Below are positions 9,202 to 16,373 of a DNA stretch of 64,000 nucleotides, piece by piece. Each line of letters opens with the position of its first letter. Position 1 is the first letter of the stretch. The DNA is from Mesorhizobium ciceri biovar biserrulae WSM1271 (GTDB taxonomy: Bacteria; Pseudomonadota; Alphaproteobacteria; Rhizobiales; Rhizobiaceae): NCBI RefSeq assembly GCF_000185905.1, contig NC_014923.1, positions 3,929,501 to 3,993,500 of the forward strand, given 5' to 3'. A program made the translations under genes and the position numbers. The notes below the pieces were generated by a model. It ran no database searches and was not told the origin of the DNA. It saw only the letters and a list, made by a program, of their open reading frames with translations.

Positions 9202-9495
9202 ATGGATCCGGCGACCGCTGCAGTATTGCTTTTACTCTCTTGCAGCCAAGGTCAGGCTCCCGTCTGCAAGCCCATTGATGCCGCGCCGACCACATATGCG
9301 TCCCTTGACGTGTGTCTGGCATCTTTGAAGGACAGGCTCGCAGGTGCGCCAAACGGGAAAATCGTCGGACGATGCCGTCCTGTCGACGAGACTGTCACCG
9401 GTTCACTGCCCGCCGGGTACACCACCGTTGTTGTCACGCGGGGCGTTGGGAATAAAGCCATCAGCAACAACTACATCGTTCCGCACAAAGAATAA
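9202..9495 (+). CDS. hypothetical small secreted or lipoprotein-like protein
   Basis: The 97-residue product starts MDPATAAVLLLLSCSQGQ, a short hydrophobic stretch followed by a Cys, and has four cysteines in all (Cys 14, 22, 38 and 58). It could be a periplasmic disulfide-bonded protein or lipoprotein, although the signal sequence lacks an N-terminal positive charge. The ATG is preceded by ctcgaga. It follows the membrane-anchored gene by 76 bases on the same strand and stops just before a hairpin at 9498-9523. Function unknown. Confidence 0.55.
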   Translation: MDPATAAVLLLLSCSQGQAPVCKPIDAAPTTYASLDVCLASLKDRLAGAPNGKIVGRCRPVDETVTGSLPAGYTTVVVTRGVGNKAISNNYIVPHKE

Positions 9496-9497
9496 AA

Positions 9498-9523
9498 GGC
9501 CCGCCTCCGTGAGGCAGCGGGCC
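9498..9523 (-). terminator. hairpin between convergent genes
   Basis: A 7-bp perfect stem (ggcccgc / gcgggcc) with a 12-base loop. On the minus strand it is followed by a cctttta tract, so it best serves the minus-strand gene ending at 9531. It also lies right after the plus-strand gene ending at 9495. Confidence 0.7.
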
Positions 9524-9530
9524 AAGTGTT

Positions 9531-10265
9531 TCAGGCTGCGCCTTCCGAGGCCCTGACCGCTTCATCCAATGCTTCTTCCGGAAGGAATGACCAGAGCAGC
9601 GCGTCAATGTCCTCAGTCTGGAGGTCGCCGTATTTGCCAGTGGCGAACTCCATCAAGAACTTGGCCCTAACGCGATGTTCCTCCATGGTGGTGCAGCGAT
9701 AGGTGCACACAGCGTTCAGCGCGTAGCGTTCGGCGTCGGAAGCCTCGTTGCGTTCGTTGATCGCCTGTTCAAGCCCGACATCGCTACGCCGTGCCCGCTC
9801 TTCCTTGATCAGTTTCTTCAACGTCCGCAGATCGGCCTGCTCGGCCTTGCGAAGCGCGGCGCTCGACTGCTTGCCAAGATCTGGCGCCACCTTGGCCAGT
9901 GCCGCCAGCTTCTGTTGCTGCTCGGCATACCGTCGCTTGATGTCATCGCTCAGATCGGCTTCGATGCTCTCCAGTTCGCTGTAGCGGAGGCTACGAGACT
10001 GCCCCCCTCCAATGGACAAGGGAACGAAGAGTTCGGCCGTCTTCGGCAGATGCGCCTCTTCCAGGTCGGTTGCCACATCGATCGCGGCGATGAAGCGGGC
10101 GTAGGCAGCGTGCTTCGCCTCGATGAGGCCTTCCAACTCACGAGACACGCTAGGGGTAGATGCGTCCCCTGCCCTCGCCCTCGCCTCTTGGCCGGCGACA
10201 GCTATTGCAGCCGTAGCGATTGCTGATGACGAGAGAATGGCGCGGCGATTGACATGCTGGTTCAT
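9531..10265 (-). CDS. hypothetical exported protein with Tat-like signal
   Basis: The 244-residue product begins MNQHVNRRAILSSSAIATAA. The twin arginines followed by a hydrophobic Ala-rich stretch, with cleavage near QEARA, resemble a Tat signal. The mature part is strongly helical and charged (for example IKRRYAEQQQKLAALAKVAP and ADLRTLKKLIKEERARRSDV), suggesting coiled coil. The ATG at 10265 has agggac upstream at good spacing, so the longer in-frame extension is not used. It is divergent from the helix-turn-helix gene and shares its operator-rich upstream region. I do not recognise the function. Confidence 0.65.
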   Translation of the reverse strand: MNQHVNRRAILSSSAIATAAIAVAGQEARARAGDASTPSVSRELEGLIEAKHAAYARFIAAIDVATDLEEAHLPKTAELFVPLSIGGGQSRSLRYSELESIEADLSDDIKRRYAEQQQKLAALAKVAPDLGKQSSAALRKAEQADLRTLKKLIKEERARRSDVGLEQAINERNEASDAERYALNAVCTYRCTTMEEHRVRAKFLMEFATGKYGDLQTEDIDALLWSFLPEEALDEAVRASEGAA

Positions 10266-10486
10266 GATTGATGTCCCTGCTTGGATTGTGGGGGGTGTTG
10301 CCCGCTCAGCAATGGTCACCGAGTCGTGGCGCTGAAGCGACCCGAAGAGACGGCGGAGCTGGGGAAATCCTGGCGAGCCGTTCATCATGGTTTCTCTCCG
10401 GTAAATCCAAAGGGCTGGAAAATGGGCATGCCTTCGGCGGCTGCCCGAACAGAGCTGTTCGGCATGGTCTTCTCTCCATCAGATGT

Positions 10487-10568
10487 TAGCGATTTTCGCT
10501 ATGGATAACCATAAACGCTATTAACCTAAATGCAAGCGTTATTCGATAGGGCTAGCGTTTATCGCTAG
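10487..10568. promoter_or_regulatory. divergent promoter with palindromic operators
   Basis: Two perfect palindromes flank this region. One is TAGCGA-ttt-TCGCTA at 10487-10501, the other CTAGCG-tttat-CGCTAG at 10552-10568, and an AACGCT/AGCGTT pair lies between them. They sit between the minus-strand exported-protein gene and the helix-turn-helix gene. The shared TAGCG half-site suggests one repressor, most simply the adjacent small HTH protein binding its own promoter. Confidence 0.6.
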
Positions 10569-10590
10569 TATGCGCTACTGGAGAAGAATG

Positions 10591-10818
10591 ATGACGCCCG
10601 CTCAATGCCGCGCTGCCCGCGCCCTTCTCAACTGGTCCCAGCAGGATGCGGCCGACGCGGCGAAGATTGGCAACGCAACAATCCGCAACTTCGAAGCCGG
10701 CCGATCGACACCGCAAAATGCCACGCTTGAAGTACTTCAGCGCGCATTTGAGGCGGCGGGAGTGGAGTTAATCCCAGAGAATGGCGGCGGAGCGGGGGTA
10801 AGGATGCAGAAGCCGTGA
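10591..10818 (+). CDS. small XRE/HTH-type transcriptional regulator
   Basis: The 75-residue product is almost entirely a helix-turn-helix domain: AQCRAARALLNWSQQDAADA, then KIGNATIRNFEAGRSTP and LEVLQRAFEAAGVELI. This is the standard Cro/C1-type fold. The ATG at 10591 has ggag seven bases upstream; an ATG directly before it (10588) is too close. It is preceded by TAGCG palindromes. It is the only obvious CI/Cro-like protein in the prophage and so a candidate lysogeny or accessory-gene repressor, though it lacks the C-terminal dimerisation and cleavage domain of CI. Its stop overlaps the GTG of the broken HNH gene. Confidence 0.8.
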   Translation: MTPAQCRAARALLNWSQQDAADAAKIGNATIRNFEAGRSTPQNATLEVLQRAFEAAGVELIPENGGGAGVRMQKP

Positions 10819-11140
10819 CCACCAACACTCCCCGCGCCCGCATGTCGGCCAAGCGTCGACAAGCTATCTTCACCGAGAATTGCACCGGCCATAACATCGC
10901 GCCGTGCTGCAACTGCAGCGAGCCGGTGCACCGTCACAACGACCGGTGGACTGTCGAACACAAGCGCCCCTCGCCCTTCTAGCTCCGGACGTGAACACCA
11001 ACTGCGGCCCGGCTCATTTCGCTTGCGGCGGGGTGAAGACCCACACCCAGGACTTGCAGAGGATCAGGAAGGCAAAGCGCCAGCAGGCCCGCCATGAAGG
11101 CACAAAAAAGCCGGCTCGAGGTTTCGACCCCGGCCGGCTT
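10815..11140 (+). pseudogene. HNH endonuclease-like gene, frameshifted
   Basis: From the GTG at 10815 the frame reads VTTNTPRARMSAKRRQAIF, then two CxxC-like pairs (APCCNCSEPV) and WTVEHKRP, and stops at 10980-10982. The continuation appears in another frame as NTNCGPAHFACGGVKTHTQD and RIRKAKRQQARHEGT. Together these match the layout of phage HNH nucleases (Cys pairs, EH, N, H/C, then a basic tail). The frameshift near 10960-10990 removes the active-site core, so the gene should be dead unless a recoding event restores it. Confidence 0.7.
11104..11140 (-). terminator. rho-independent terminator (minus strand)
   Basis: An 8-bp perfect stem, aagccggc / gccggctt (11108-11115 and 11133-11140), is followed on the minus strand by a run of six T. 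It lies about 100 bases downstream of the minus-strand two-gene membrane unit ending at 11237 and is its likely terminator. Confidence 0.8.
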
Positions 11141-11236
11141 GAGATTCGATTGGCGCAGCAAACGCTATGTTCGCGTACCTGTTTTAGATGTTTTCGCCTA
11201 GACGCTGTCGCCAAGCTCTATCGCGGTATCCTGCGC

Positions 11237-11740
11237 TCAGCTGGCTAAACGCATGAAATGATGGCGGCCTGCGGCAGGCGAGACATTCTTCACGGTGTCG
11301 GCCCAAGCCAGAATCCTTATAGACATACCCAACGAGAATACCTTGAGAAGCAAAGCGAGGGTAGACGTGATCAGAAATACGATGGTAAAAATCGGTGAGG
11401 CTGCCATGACAGATTTCATGTGCAAGACAATCAACCGTTTGGCGTCTTCACGCTCAAAAAAGGCTCGATCTTCTCCCGTAAGGTCCCTTTCCACCCTATG
11501 AGTCAGCACAACGAGCGGAAACACTACCGACGCCATTGCCATGAACCGCCAGTCAAAGACATCATCCACCATCGAGCTAATGAAAACCTTCCTGTCTTCG
11601 CTGACAGACGGATCAACTAAGAGTTTGCGCACTAGATCCGCAAACTCATCCCTTGTGCGCTCGGTCATTTTCAGAATGAGCGAACTAATCAGGGGGTAAC
11701 AAAATGTTGCCACTATCGCAGCCATGACGATTGCCGACAT
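11237..11740 (-). CDS. hypothetical inner-membrane protein
   Basis: The 167-residue product has three predicted membrane segments at about residues 3-22, 66-82 and 112-132, with charged, mostly helical stretches between them (for example VSEDRKVFISSMVDD). I recognise no family. It starts one base inside the stop of the upstream gene (11740), so the two are translationally coupled. A terminator follows at 11104-11140. The lower GC content compared with the phage late genes fits an accessory gene expressed in the lysogen. Confidence 0.6.
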   Translation of the reverse strand: MSAIVMAAIVATFCYPLISSLILKMTERTRDEFADLVRKLLVDPSVSEDRKVFISSMVDDVFDWRFMAMASVVFPLVVLTHRVERDLTGEDRAFFEREDAKRLIVLHMKSVMAASPIFTIVFLITSTLALLLKVFSLGMSIRILAWADTVKNVSPAAGRHHFMRLAS

Positions 11741-12048
11741 TACAACACGTCCTTTCTGGCTCTGCCTGGTCGCCTAACGTTCGTACCCATCCTTTGGTTC
11801 ACCGGAATTTTGCGCAACGACGCGCCTTTCAGGCGGTCAGTGTAACGGCGCTTCTGGGCACGGAGGGTCGCGTCGTAGGTGATATAGTAAAGGCCGAAAT
11901 ACAAACAAATCCCTATGATTGTCAAATCTCGGTGTTCAGTGAGCGCCTTGGTGAGGTCATCAAACCACCCGAAAAGCCACGCGAACGCCTGCACTGCGCA
12001 CGTCGCAGTGACAAGTTGTCCGCCAGCCGCTTTGAAGAATTTGCCCAA
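11740..12048 (-). CDS. hypothetical small membrane protein
   Basis: The 102-residue product has two likely membrane segments, about residues 10-27 (LVTATCAVQAFAWLFGWF) and 43-60 (LTIIGICLYFGLYYITYD), then a very basic tail (RAQKRRYTDRLKGASLRK). It overlaps and precedes the three-segment membrane protein, which suggests that the two proteins work together at the membrane. Function unknown. Confidence 0.55.
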   Translation of the reverse strand: MGKFFKAAGGQLVTATCAVQAFAWLFGWFDDLTKALTEHRDLTIIGICLYFGLYYITYDATLRAQKRRYTDRLKGASLRKIPVNQRMGTNVRRPGRARKDVL

Positions 12049-12405
12049 GAAGACTCGCCCGCCTCACCCGGTGACGACCTATACGTACTGCAATTGAACT
12101 TGCCAATGGGCCGCTCTCCTCTTTCATAAGAGTTGGCGTCCGTCTCGGATCGGTAGTGGGCCCTTGCTTGCGCTTTTAGGGGCCTCTCGGCGCCTTCCTC
12201 CTCAACTCCTCAAGCTCACGCTTCATGTCCTGGGTGACATCGCGGGTGCCCTAGACAGACCCGAAGTCTTGCCGAAGCTCATCAAGCCGCCGGCACCGAG
12301 CATCAAGGTGTAGTTACGGTCAAAAACTCGTTGGCTGCGTCTTCCCGCTCAAATTCTTCACGTGCGTTGACCCCGATCTGCTGGAATGTCGAACGGAAGT
12401 GGGCA
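12049..12405. other. gap with degenerate remnants
   Basis: No intact gene is seen. On the minus strand, short stretches such as QQIGVNAREEFEREDAANEF and DVTQDMKRELEELRRKAP read open but are broken by stops and lack a start codon. They look like decayed phage genes. Confidence 0.4.
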
Positions 12406-12648
12406 CTATCCAGCCGTAGGCGATCGAACCGGCCCAGTGGTGTGCCACTGGATGAACTCGACTTCTTTCCCGGTGACGTCCCGCACCGCCTTTAAGAGCA
12501 CCTCATGCAGGACGCGCGTCTGCCGGTAGTGGTCGCAGTACGGCGATATGAATGGCTTGACGATGCTCAGGTGCAGCGCTTCCGCTGCCACCAGAAAGCG
12601 ATCTATTTCAGCCTGTGATAATTGCTTTGACGGTTTTGACCTAGCCAT
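12406..12648 (-). CDS. hypothetical phage protein
   Basis: The 80-residue product starts MARSKPSKQLSQAEIDRFLV. It is probably helical, contains the segment SPYCDHYRQTRVLHEVLLKA and ends shortly after EFIQWHTTGPVR. It resembles small hypothetical proteins I have seen in rhizobial prophages, but no function is known. It is transcribed in the same direction as the DNA ligase gene, about 80 bases beyond it. Confidence 0.5.
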   Translation of the reverse strand: MARSKPSKQLSQAEIDRFLVAAEALHLSIVKPFISPYCDHYRQTRVLHEVLLKAVRDVTGKEVEFIQWHTTGPVRSPTAG

Positions 12649-12728
12649 GGGTAGCGAGCTCCGTTAGAGGGTGATCGCCGCAACGGGAGGATTATATTCC
12701 TCATCTGCTTTGGGCTGGCAAGCGCTGT

Positions 12729-13592
12729 CTATTGCTTATCCCGGAAATCGAGCAGCTTGGCATGGCGAAGCTTCTCCTCGCCCTTCAGGAACCGCACGCG
12801 ACCGACCAGACCAGGCTTGAGCCATTCGGCCTTTTCTTTCTTTAGACCGATCGGCACTGGTCCCCCGACCTTCCCTTGCACGCGATCCCATAATCGCTGA
12901 CGCTTGTCGGCTTTAAAGGCAACGAAGGCGCCGCCAGCATAGCGACCCTTGTCGGCCATGAGCACCATTGCCGGCTTCCCAGCCTCGCGCTGCACGCCAA
13001 TGATGTCCATTTCCTTTTCGGCATAGCATTTGATCTTTCGCCAGTTCATCGTCGGCCCGCTGCGGTAGACGCTGTCCTTGCGCTTTGAGACCATGCCCTC
13101 CAGCCCCGCCCTGTCGACCAGGTGATAAACCGCATCGCCAGTGCCGGGCATGGCTTTGCTGACCTGAATGCGGCCGACGGCTGGTATCAATGCCTGCAGG
13201 ATCTCGCGGCGGTCTTCCACCGGCATGTTGCGCAGATCATGCCCGTTCAGGTGCAGGAGATCGAATGCCACCAAATACAGGTCGCGCGACGGCTTACGGC
13301 GGGTAACGGCTGATTGCAGGGCGTGGAAGTCGGACAGGCCGGCTTCGTTGACCGTGATTGTCTCGCCATCGATGATGAAACTTTCCGCCTCGATCGCCTC
13401 CGCCTCTCCGGCAAGTTCGATATAGCGGCCGGTCCAGTCGTAACCGTTCTTGGTGAACAGCCGGATCCCGTTTTCATCCTTGATGATTTGGGTCCGATAC
13501 CCGTCGAATTTGATTTCATGGAGCCATTCGTCGCCTTGCGGTGGCGTGTCGACCAGCTCGGGTTCCATGGGCTTGATGAACTTCAGAGGCAT
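12729..13592 (-). CDS. ATP-dependent DNA ligase (LigD ligase-domain type)
   Basis: The 287-residue enzyme has the nucleotidyltransferase motifs in order: HEIKFDGYR with the adenylated Lys28, TKNGYDWT, IIDGE, LEGMVSKRKD and WRKIKC. A C-terminal OB-fold follows, with RVQGKVGGPVPIGLKK near residue 245. It seals nicks in duplex DNA using ATP. It corresponds to the stand-alone ligase domain of LigD; no polymerase, nuclease or Ku gene accompanies it. It is divergent from a small hypothetical gene across an inverted repeat at 13627-13651. In the prophage it may help circularise or repair phage DNA. Confidence 0.9.
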   Translation of the reverse strand: MPLKFIKPMEPELVDTPPQGDEWLHEIKFDGYRTQIIKDENGIRLFTKNGYDWTGRYIELAGEAEAIEAESFIIDGETITVNEAGLSDFHALQSAVTRRKPSRDLYLVAFDLLHLNGHDLRNMPVEDRREILQALIPAVGRIQVSKAMPGTGDAVYHLVDRAGLEGMVSKRKDSVYRSGPTMNWRKIKCYAEKEMDIIGVQREAGKPAMVLMADKGRYAGGAFVAFKADKRQRLWDRVQGKVGGPVPIGLKKEKAEWLKPGLVGRVRFLKGEEKLRHAKLLDFRDKQ

Positions 13593-13626
13593 GCGCTGAC
13601 TCGCATAGTGCGATTCAATTAGCGCG

Positions 13627-13651
13627 CGCTAAAATGGTTCCGGAACATTTT
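13627..13651. promoter_or_regulatory. inverted repeat between divergent genes
   Basis: CTAAAAT-g-GTTCC is mirrored by GGAAC-ATTTTAG: 12-bp arms with one bulged G. It lies 35 bases upstream of the DNA ligase start and just before the plus-strand gene at 13663, which suggests an operator for one or both. Confidence 0.5.
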
Positions 13652-13662
13652 AGCCATCCTGC

Positions 13663-13905
13663 ATGTTCCAGTGCATGCCGACGATAGACACAGAAGAGTG
13701 CAGAGCGGCGCTATCCCTGATCCGGCGAACGATCGAGGATCATTGTCCGCCTGGCGTTCTTCCGAGCGAGGAAGCGGTGAACGGTCTTTATGGACCGGAA
13801 CTCATGCATGAGGCGGCCGCGTTGGCCACCGCCATTGTCAAGACCGTGGACAAGCTGACATTGAGTTCGACGAGGATTCCGCCGGCGCCCAGCATTAAAG
13901 CTTAG
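13663..13905 (+). CDS. hypothetical small protein
   Basis: The 80-residue product starts MFQCMPTIDTEECRAALSLI. An alternative start is the second Met, four residues in. It is predominantly helical with no recognisable domain. It is divergent from the DNA ligase and followed by a long non-coding stretch. Function unknown. Confidence 0.5.
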   Translation: MFQCMPTIDTEECRAALSLIRRTIEDHCPPGVLPSEEAVNGLYGPELMHEAAALATAIVKTVDKLTLSSTRIPPAPSIKA

Positions 13906-14346
13906 CTGTGGATAGTAACGGCATCTTCACCATGGCGAATGAAGGCAATTGCGGGCACGGGCGGCAGGCGTAGCGTCGATCTGTCGGGGCCCACCTCCGA
14001 CATTTCCAAGCGTACCCAGACTGGGCGATCGGCGACCCCGCCCCTTACCCGTGTTGCCGATCGCCCGTTCGCCGACCTAGCGCCGCGGCTGAACTAATCC
14101 GAGCAAAAAAGAAAAAGCCGCCGGCCGGAGCAGCGGCGGGGTTGGCTTCAGCCTCATGGGGGCCTGGGGCAGTAGTCGGCACGATCAGGCAGACCAAAAA
14201 CGGGTTGAGCGACCGTGCCGACCATAGCTGGACACGAGGGTGGGCCTAATGTCCAGGCTCCAGATGCTACCGGTACACGTTCGTTGCAACAACTACGCCT
14301 GATGGCCTAGCGCGTGTAAGCGGGAAAGTGCTGGAGGGGGCGAGAT
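13906..14346. other. non-coding stretch
   Basis: About 440 bases with no supported gene. It contains the hairpin annotated at 14105-14139 and GC-rich sequence. It is probably a junction between acquired modules. Confidence 0.4.
14105..14139 (-). terminator. terminator-like hairpin (minus strand)
   Basis: A stem ccgccg / cggcgg (14118-14123 and 14134-14139) is followed on the minus strand by gcTTTTTcTTTTTT. No obvious minus-strand gene lies directly upstream, so it may be a relic or may terminate antisense reads. Confidence 0.55.
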
Positions 14347-14466
14347 ATGCATGCGTTGAAACGGCTCATTGCCGCCGACAACATGCGGCTGAAAGAAGAC
14401 GCCGGGGCGGAAGCGCCGCTAGCGATTGCGCCTGCAATCATGCGGGTCGGCAAAACTGATTTCTAG
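14347..14466 (+). CDS. possible 39-residue peptide
   Basis: The short frame starts MHALKRLIAADNMRLKEDAG and ends TDF. A strong ribosome-binding site, ggaggggg, lies six bases upstream of the ATG. It has no hydrophobic segment and no homologue I recognise. The strong Shine-Dalgarno sequence is the only evidence. Confidence 0.35.
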   Translation: MHALKRLIAADNMRLKEDAGAEAPLAIAPAIMRVGKTDF

Positions 14467-14571
14467 CATCTGAGTGCCGCCAAAAAATTGTTTTTCTAGA
14501 AGTGACTTTCGGCTTTATATTTTTACTGTAATATTAGGCTCATCTCAATTTGGGCGCGGAGGGCTGCGGCT

Positions 14572-15420
14572 ATGCCACGGCATGCGATAACTATTGCCTC
14601 TATGCAAATTGCACTGATCACACTGGTATATGGGCTAATGCCTATTCCCGATGCCTCCGCATGCGGGGGTATTTTCGATGTCGAATGCAACCTTAATAAC
14701 GGAGGGCTGAGCCCGGAAAATTTGGGGCGGCAGGCAGAGAAAGCTGGACAGGACGCAGCGAATACGGTGCAGAAAGCCGGACAGGACGTGGCCAATGCTC
14801 TTAACGAGCTTCAGGCGAGCCTTCTGAGCGGGCCAGCGCTAGAGCAAGCCATTATATCGTCGCGCAACGATGCGATTAATGGTGCAGGGCCGATACCCCC
14901 CCAGATTCGGCAGCAATTGACTGGCTATGCTGACGAGGATTCCATGAATAGGGTTCGCTACAAAGTTGGAGACAATGGCTTCGTCAATCTCGCGCATCTT
15001 CTTGAGCAAGGGGGGTTTGCATCTGCCGTCACCTTAATCGACGTTGTCGTCTTTCGAGGCCCCAGTGAAGCGGCGGACCCTTCGATTTGGGCCCATGAAC
15101 TAAAACACATCGAGCAATATCGCGATTGGGGCGTGCACAGCTTCGCTGTACAATATTCACGAAATGCACGTGGCGTAGAAGATCCGGCTTACGAAAAGGG
15201 GAACGGATTTTGGCAGTGGAGACAGTCTGCATCTTCGGGGCAACAACAGGCTGGAACATGGCAGCAGCCTCAACTAGTGCCCGCGCAGCAGCCAAACGCG
15301 GGCGCCTTTTGCTATATTAATGGCTTCGGCCGATTTGGGCCTGGGCCTTTCCAGCAATTTGGAGCCCCCTGCTTTGTAGATCTGGTGCAAGGCCGAGTGT
15401 GGGGACAGGTCGGTCCTTGA
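14572..15420 (+). CDS. secreted DUF4157-like putative metallopeptidase
   Basis: The 282-residue product has an N-terminal signal region (ITIASMQIALITLVYGLMPI, cleavage near DASA). An Ala/Gln-rich helical linker follows with a repeated AGQDAANTVQKAGQDVANAL pattern. The domain around WAHELKHIEQYRDWG (about residue 176) carries HELKH, a match to the zinc-binding HExxH motif, embedded in a DUF4157-like sequence. A Gln/Pro-rich tail with two late cysteines ends the protein. It is probably exported. It is lower in GC than the phage genes and stands alone, so it is an accessory (moron) gene. Proteolytic activity is inferred from the motif only. Confidence 0.65.
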   Translation: MPRHAITIASMQIALITLVYGLMPIPDASACGGIFDVECNLNNGGLSPENLGRQAEKAGQDAANTVQKAGQDVANALNELQASLLSGPALEQAIISSRNDAINGAGPIPPQIRQQLTGYADEDSMNRVRYKVGDNGFVNLAHLLEQGGFASAVTLIDVVVFRGPSEAADPSIWAHELKHIEQYRDWGVHSFAVQYSRNARGVEDPAYEKGNGFWQWRQSASSGQQQAGTWQQPQLVPAQQPNAGAFCYINGFGRFGPGPFQQFGAPCFVDLVQGRVWGQVGP

Positions 15421-15702
15421 AAGGTGTTTGACCTTTCGAGATGGGCGCTAGTCGTCTCTTCTCGAAAGCACTGAAGGGAGGCACGCCACATGTCTTCCCT
15501 CGCAGCGCAAGTGCTTCATACGGTTGATCAGCCTGCACGGGCCTCCCCGGCCTAGCCTCTGACTTGGCGGTTCCAAAAACCTCGCCGAGTTGGGGCAGCG
15601 GTCGAGTTGCATCCTTCGATTAATTTTTACAATAAACTCTACCTAGAAAGGATTGATCAATGTAAATACCTTTTCTAGTCTGAATTTAACGGGGGGATTA
15701 TC

Positions 15703-16032
15703 ATGTTGCGTGCGTTTTTAGTGGGCTTGTCCTTAGTGACCGGAATGTCAGCGGCCTATGCGGCGGACCTGACGTTGGAATGTGCCGTGACAAGATCACG
15801 GGACGACGGCACACAACGTTCTTACAAGTTGCGATACAATATTACGTGGGATACGCGGGCGGTTCGCATATACCAGGACAATGGTACCGGATGGTCCTTC
15901 GTGAGGGACATCAAGTTGGCAGATGCTAACAATGATGAAATCGTGCTTGAAAACACTGACACATGGTACACCGCCATCGACCGTTCAACTGGCAAGATTG
16001 CGAGTATAAAAACAAAACAAACAGGGTCGTAG
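15703..16032 (+). CDS. small secreted protein
   Basis: The 109-residue product starts MLRAFLVGLSLVTGMSAAYA, a clear signal peptide with cleavage at AYA|AD. The mature part is short and beta-rich (for example YNITWDTRAVRIYQDNG) with a single Cys. Ribosome-binding site ggggggatt precedes the ATG. It stands alone in a low-GC region after the DUF4157-like gene, another likely lysogenic-conversion gene. Function unknown. Confidence 0.6.
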   Translation: MLRAFLVGLSLVTGMSAAYAADLTLECAVTRSRDDGTQRSYKLRYNITWDTRAVRIYQDNGTGWSFVRDIKLADANNDEIVLENTDTWYTAIDRSTGKIASIKTKQTGS

Positions 16033-16136
16033 GCATGCGGGGAGAGTGCGAAGCGTCGACCGCTGACGGGAAAAAGTTCTGATTTCGCCATCGTTCGCTC
16101 CTTACGCTCACCGCAAATCAGCGTTATGTTCCGCTA

Positions 16137-16373
16137 ATGTCTAGAAACACCGTTCTCCAGTTCATTGCCGCCACAGTCGCTGTTGCCGTGCTCGCCGGTA
16201 TACACCAGGGCCTGGGCTGGATTCTGGACCAGATGACCACGCAATTCATCTATGGCGCCGCTTCAGCGTCGGTCGTCATCTTCAGCGTGTTCGCCGTCGC
16301 CTTCTGGATGGAAGGGTCAATTACGTTCAGAGGAGGAAAGCAAAAGCGCCCGCGCGATACGATCGACCTGTGA
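16137..16373 (+). CDS. small membrane protein
   Basis: The 78-residue product has two hydrophobic segments, about residues 8-29 (QFIAATVAVAVLAGIHQGLG) and 38-58 (YGAASASVVIFSVFAVAFWM), then a basic tail. Its 3' end overlaps that of the convergent ejection-protein gene by 57 bases. It could be a holin-like or superinfection-related membrane protein. Function unknown. Confidence 0.5.
   Translation: MSRNTVLQFIAATVAVAVLAGIHQGLGWILDQMTTQFIYGAASASVVIFSVFAVAFWMEGSITFRGGKQKRPRDTIDL

Noticed and set aside
12130..12405. Open segments such as DVTQDMKRELEELRRKAP on the minus strand
   Set aside because: No start codon and internal stops; treated as degenerate remnants rather than a gene.
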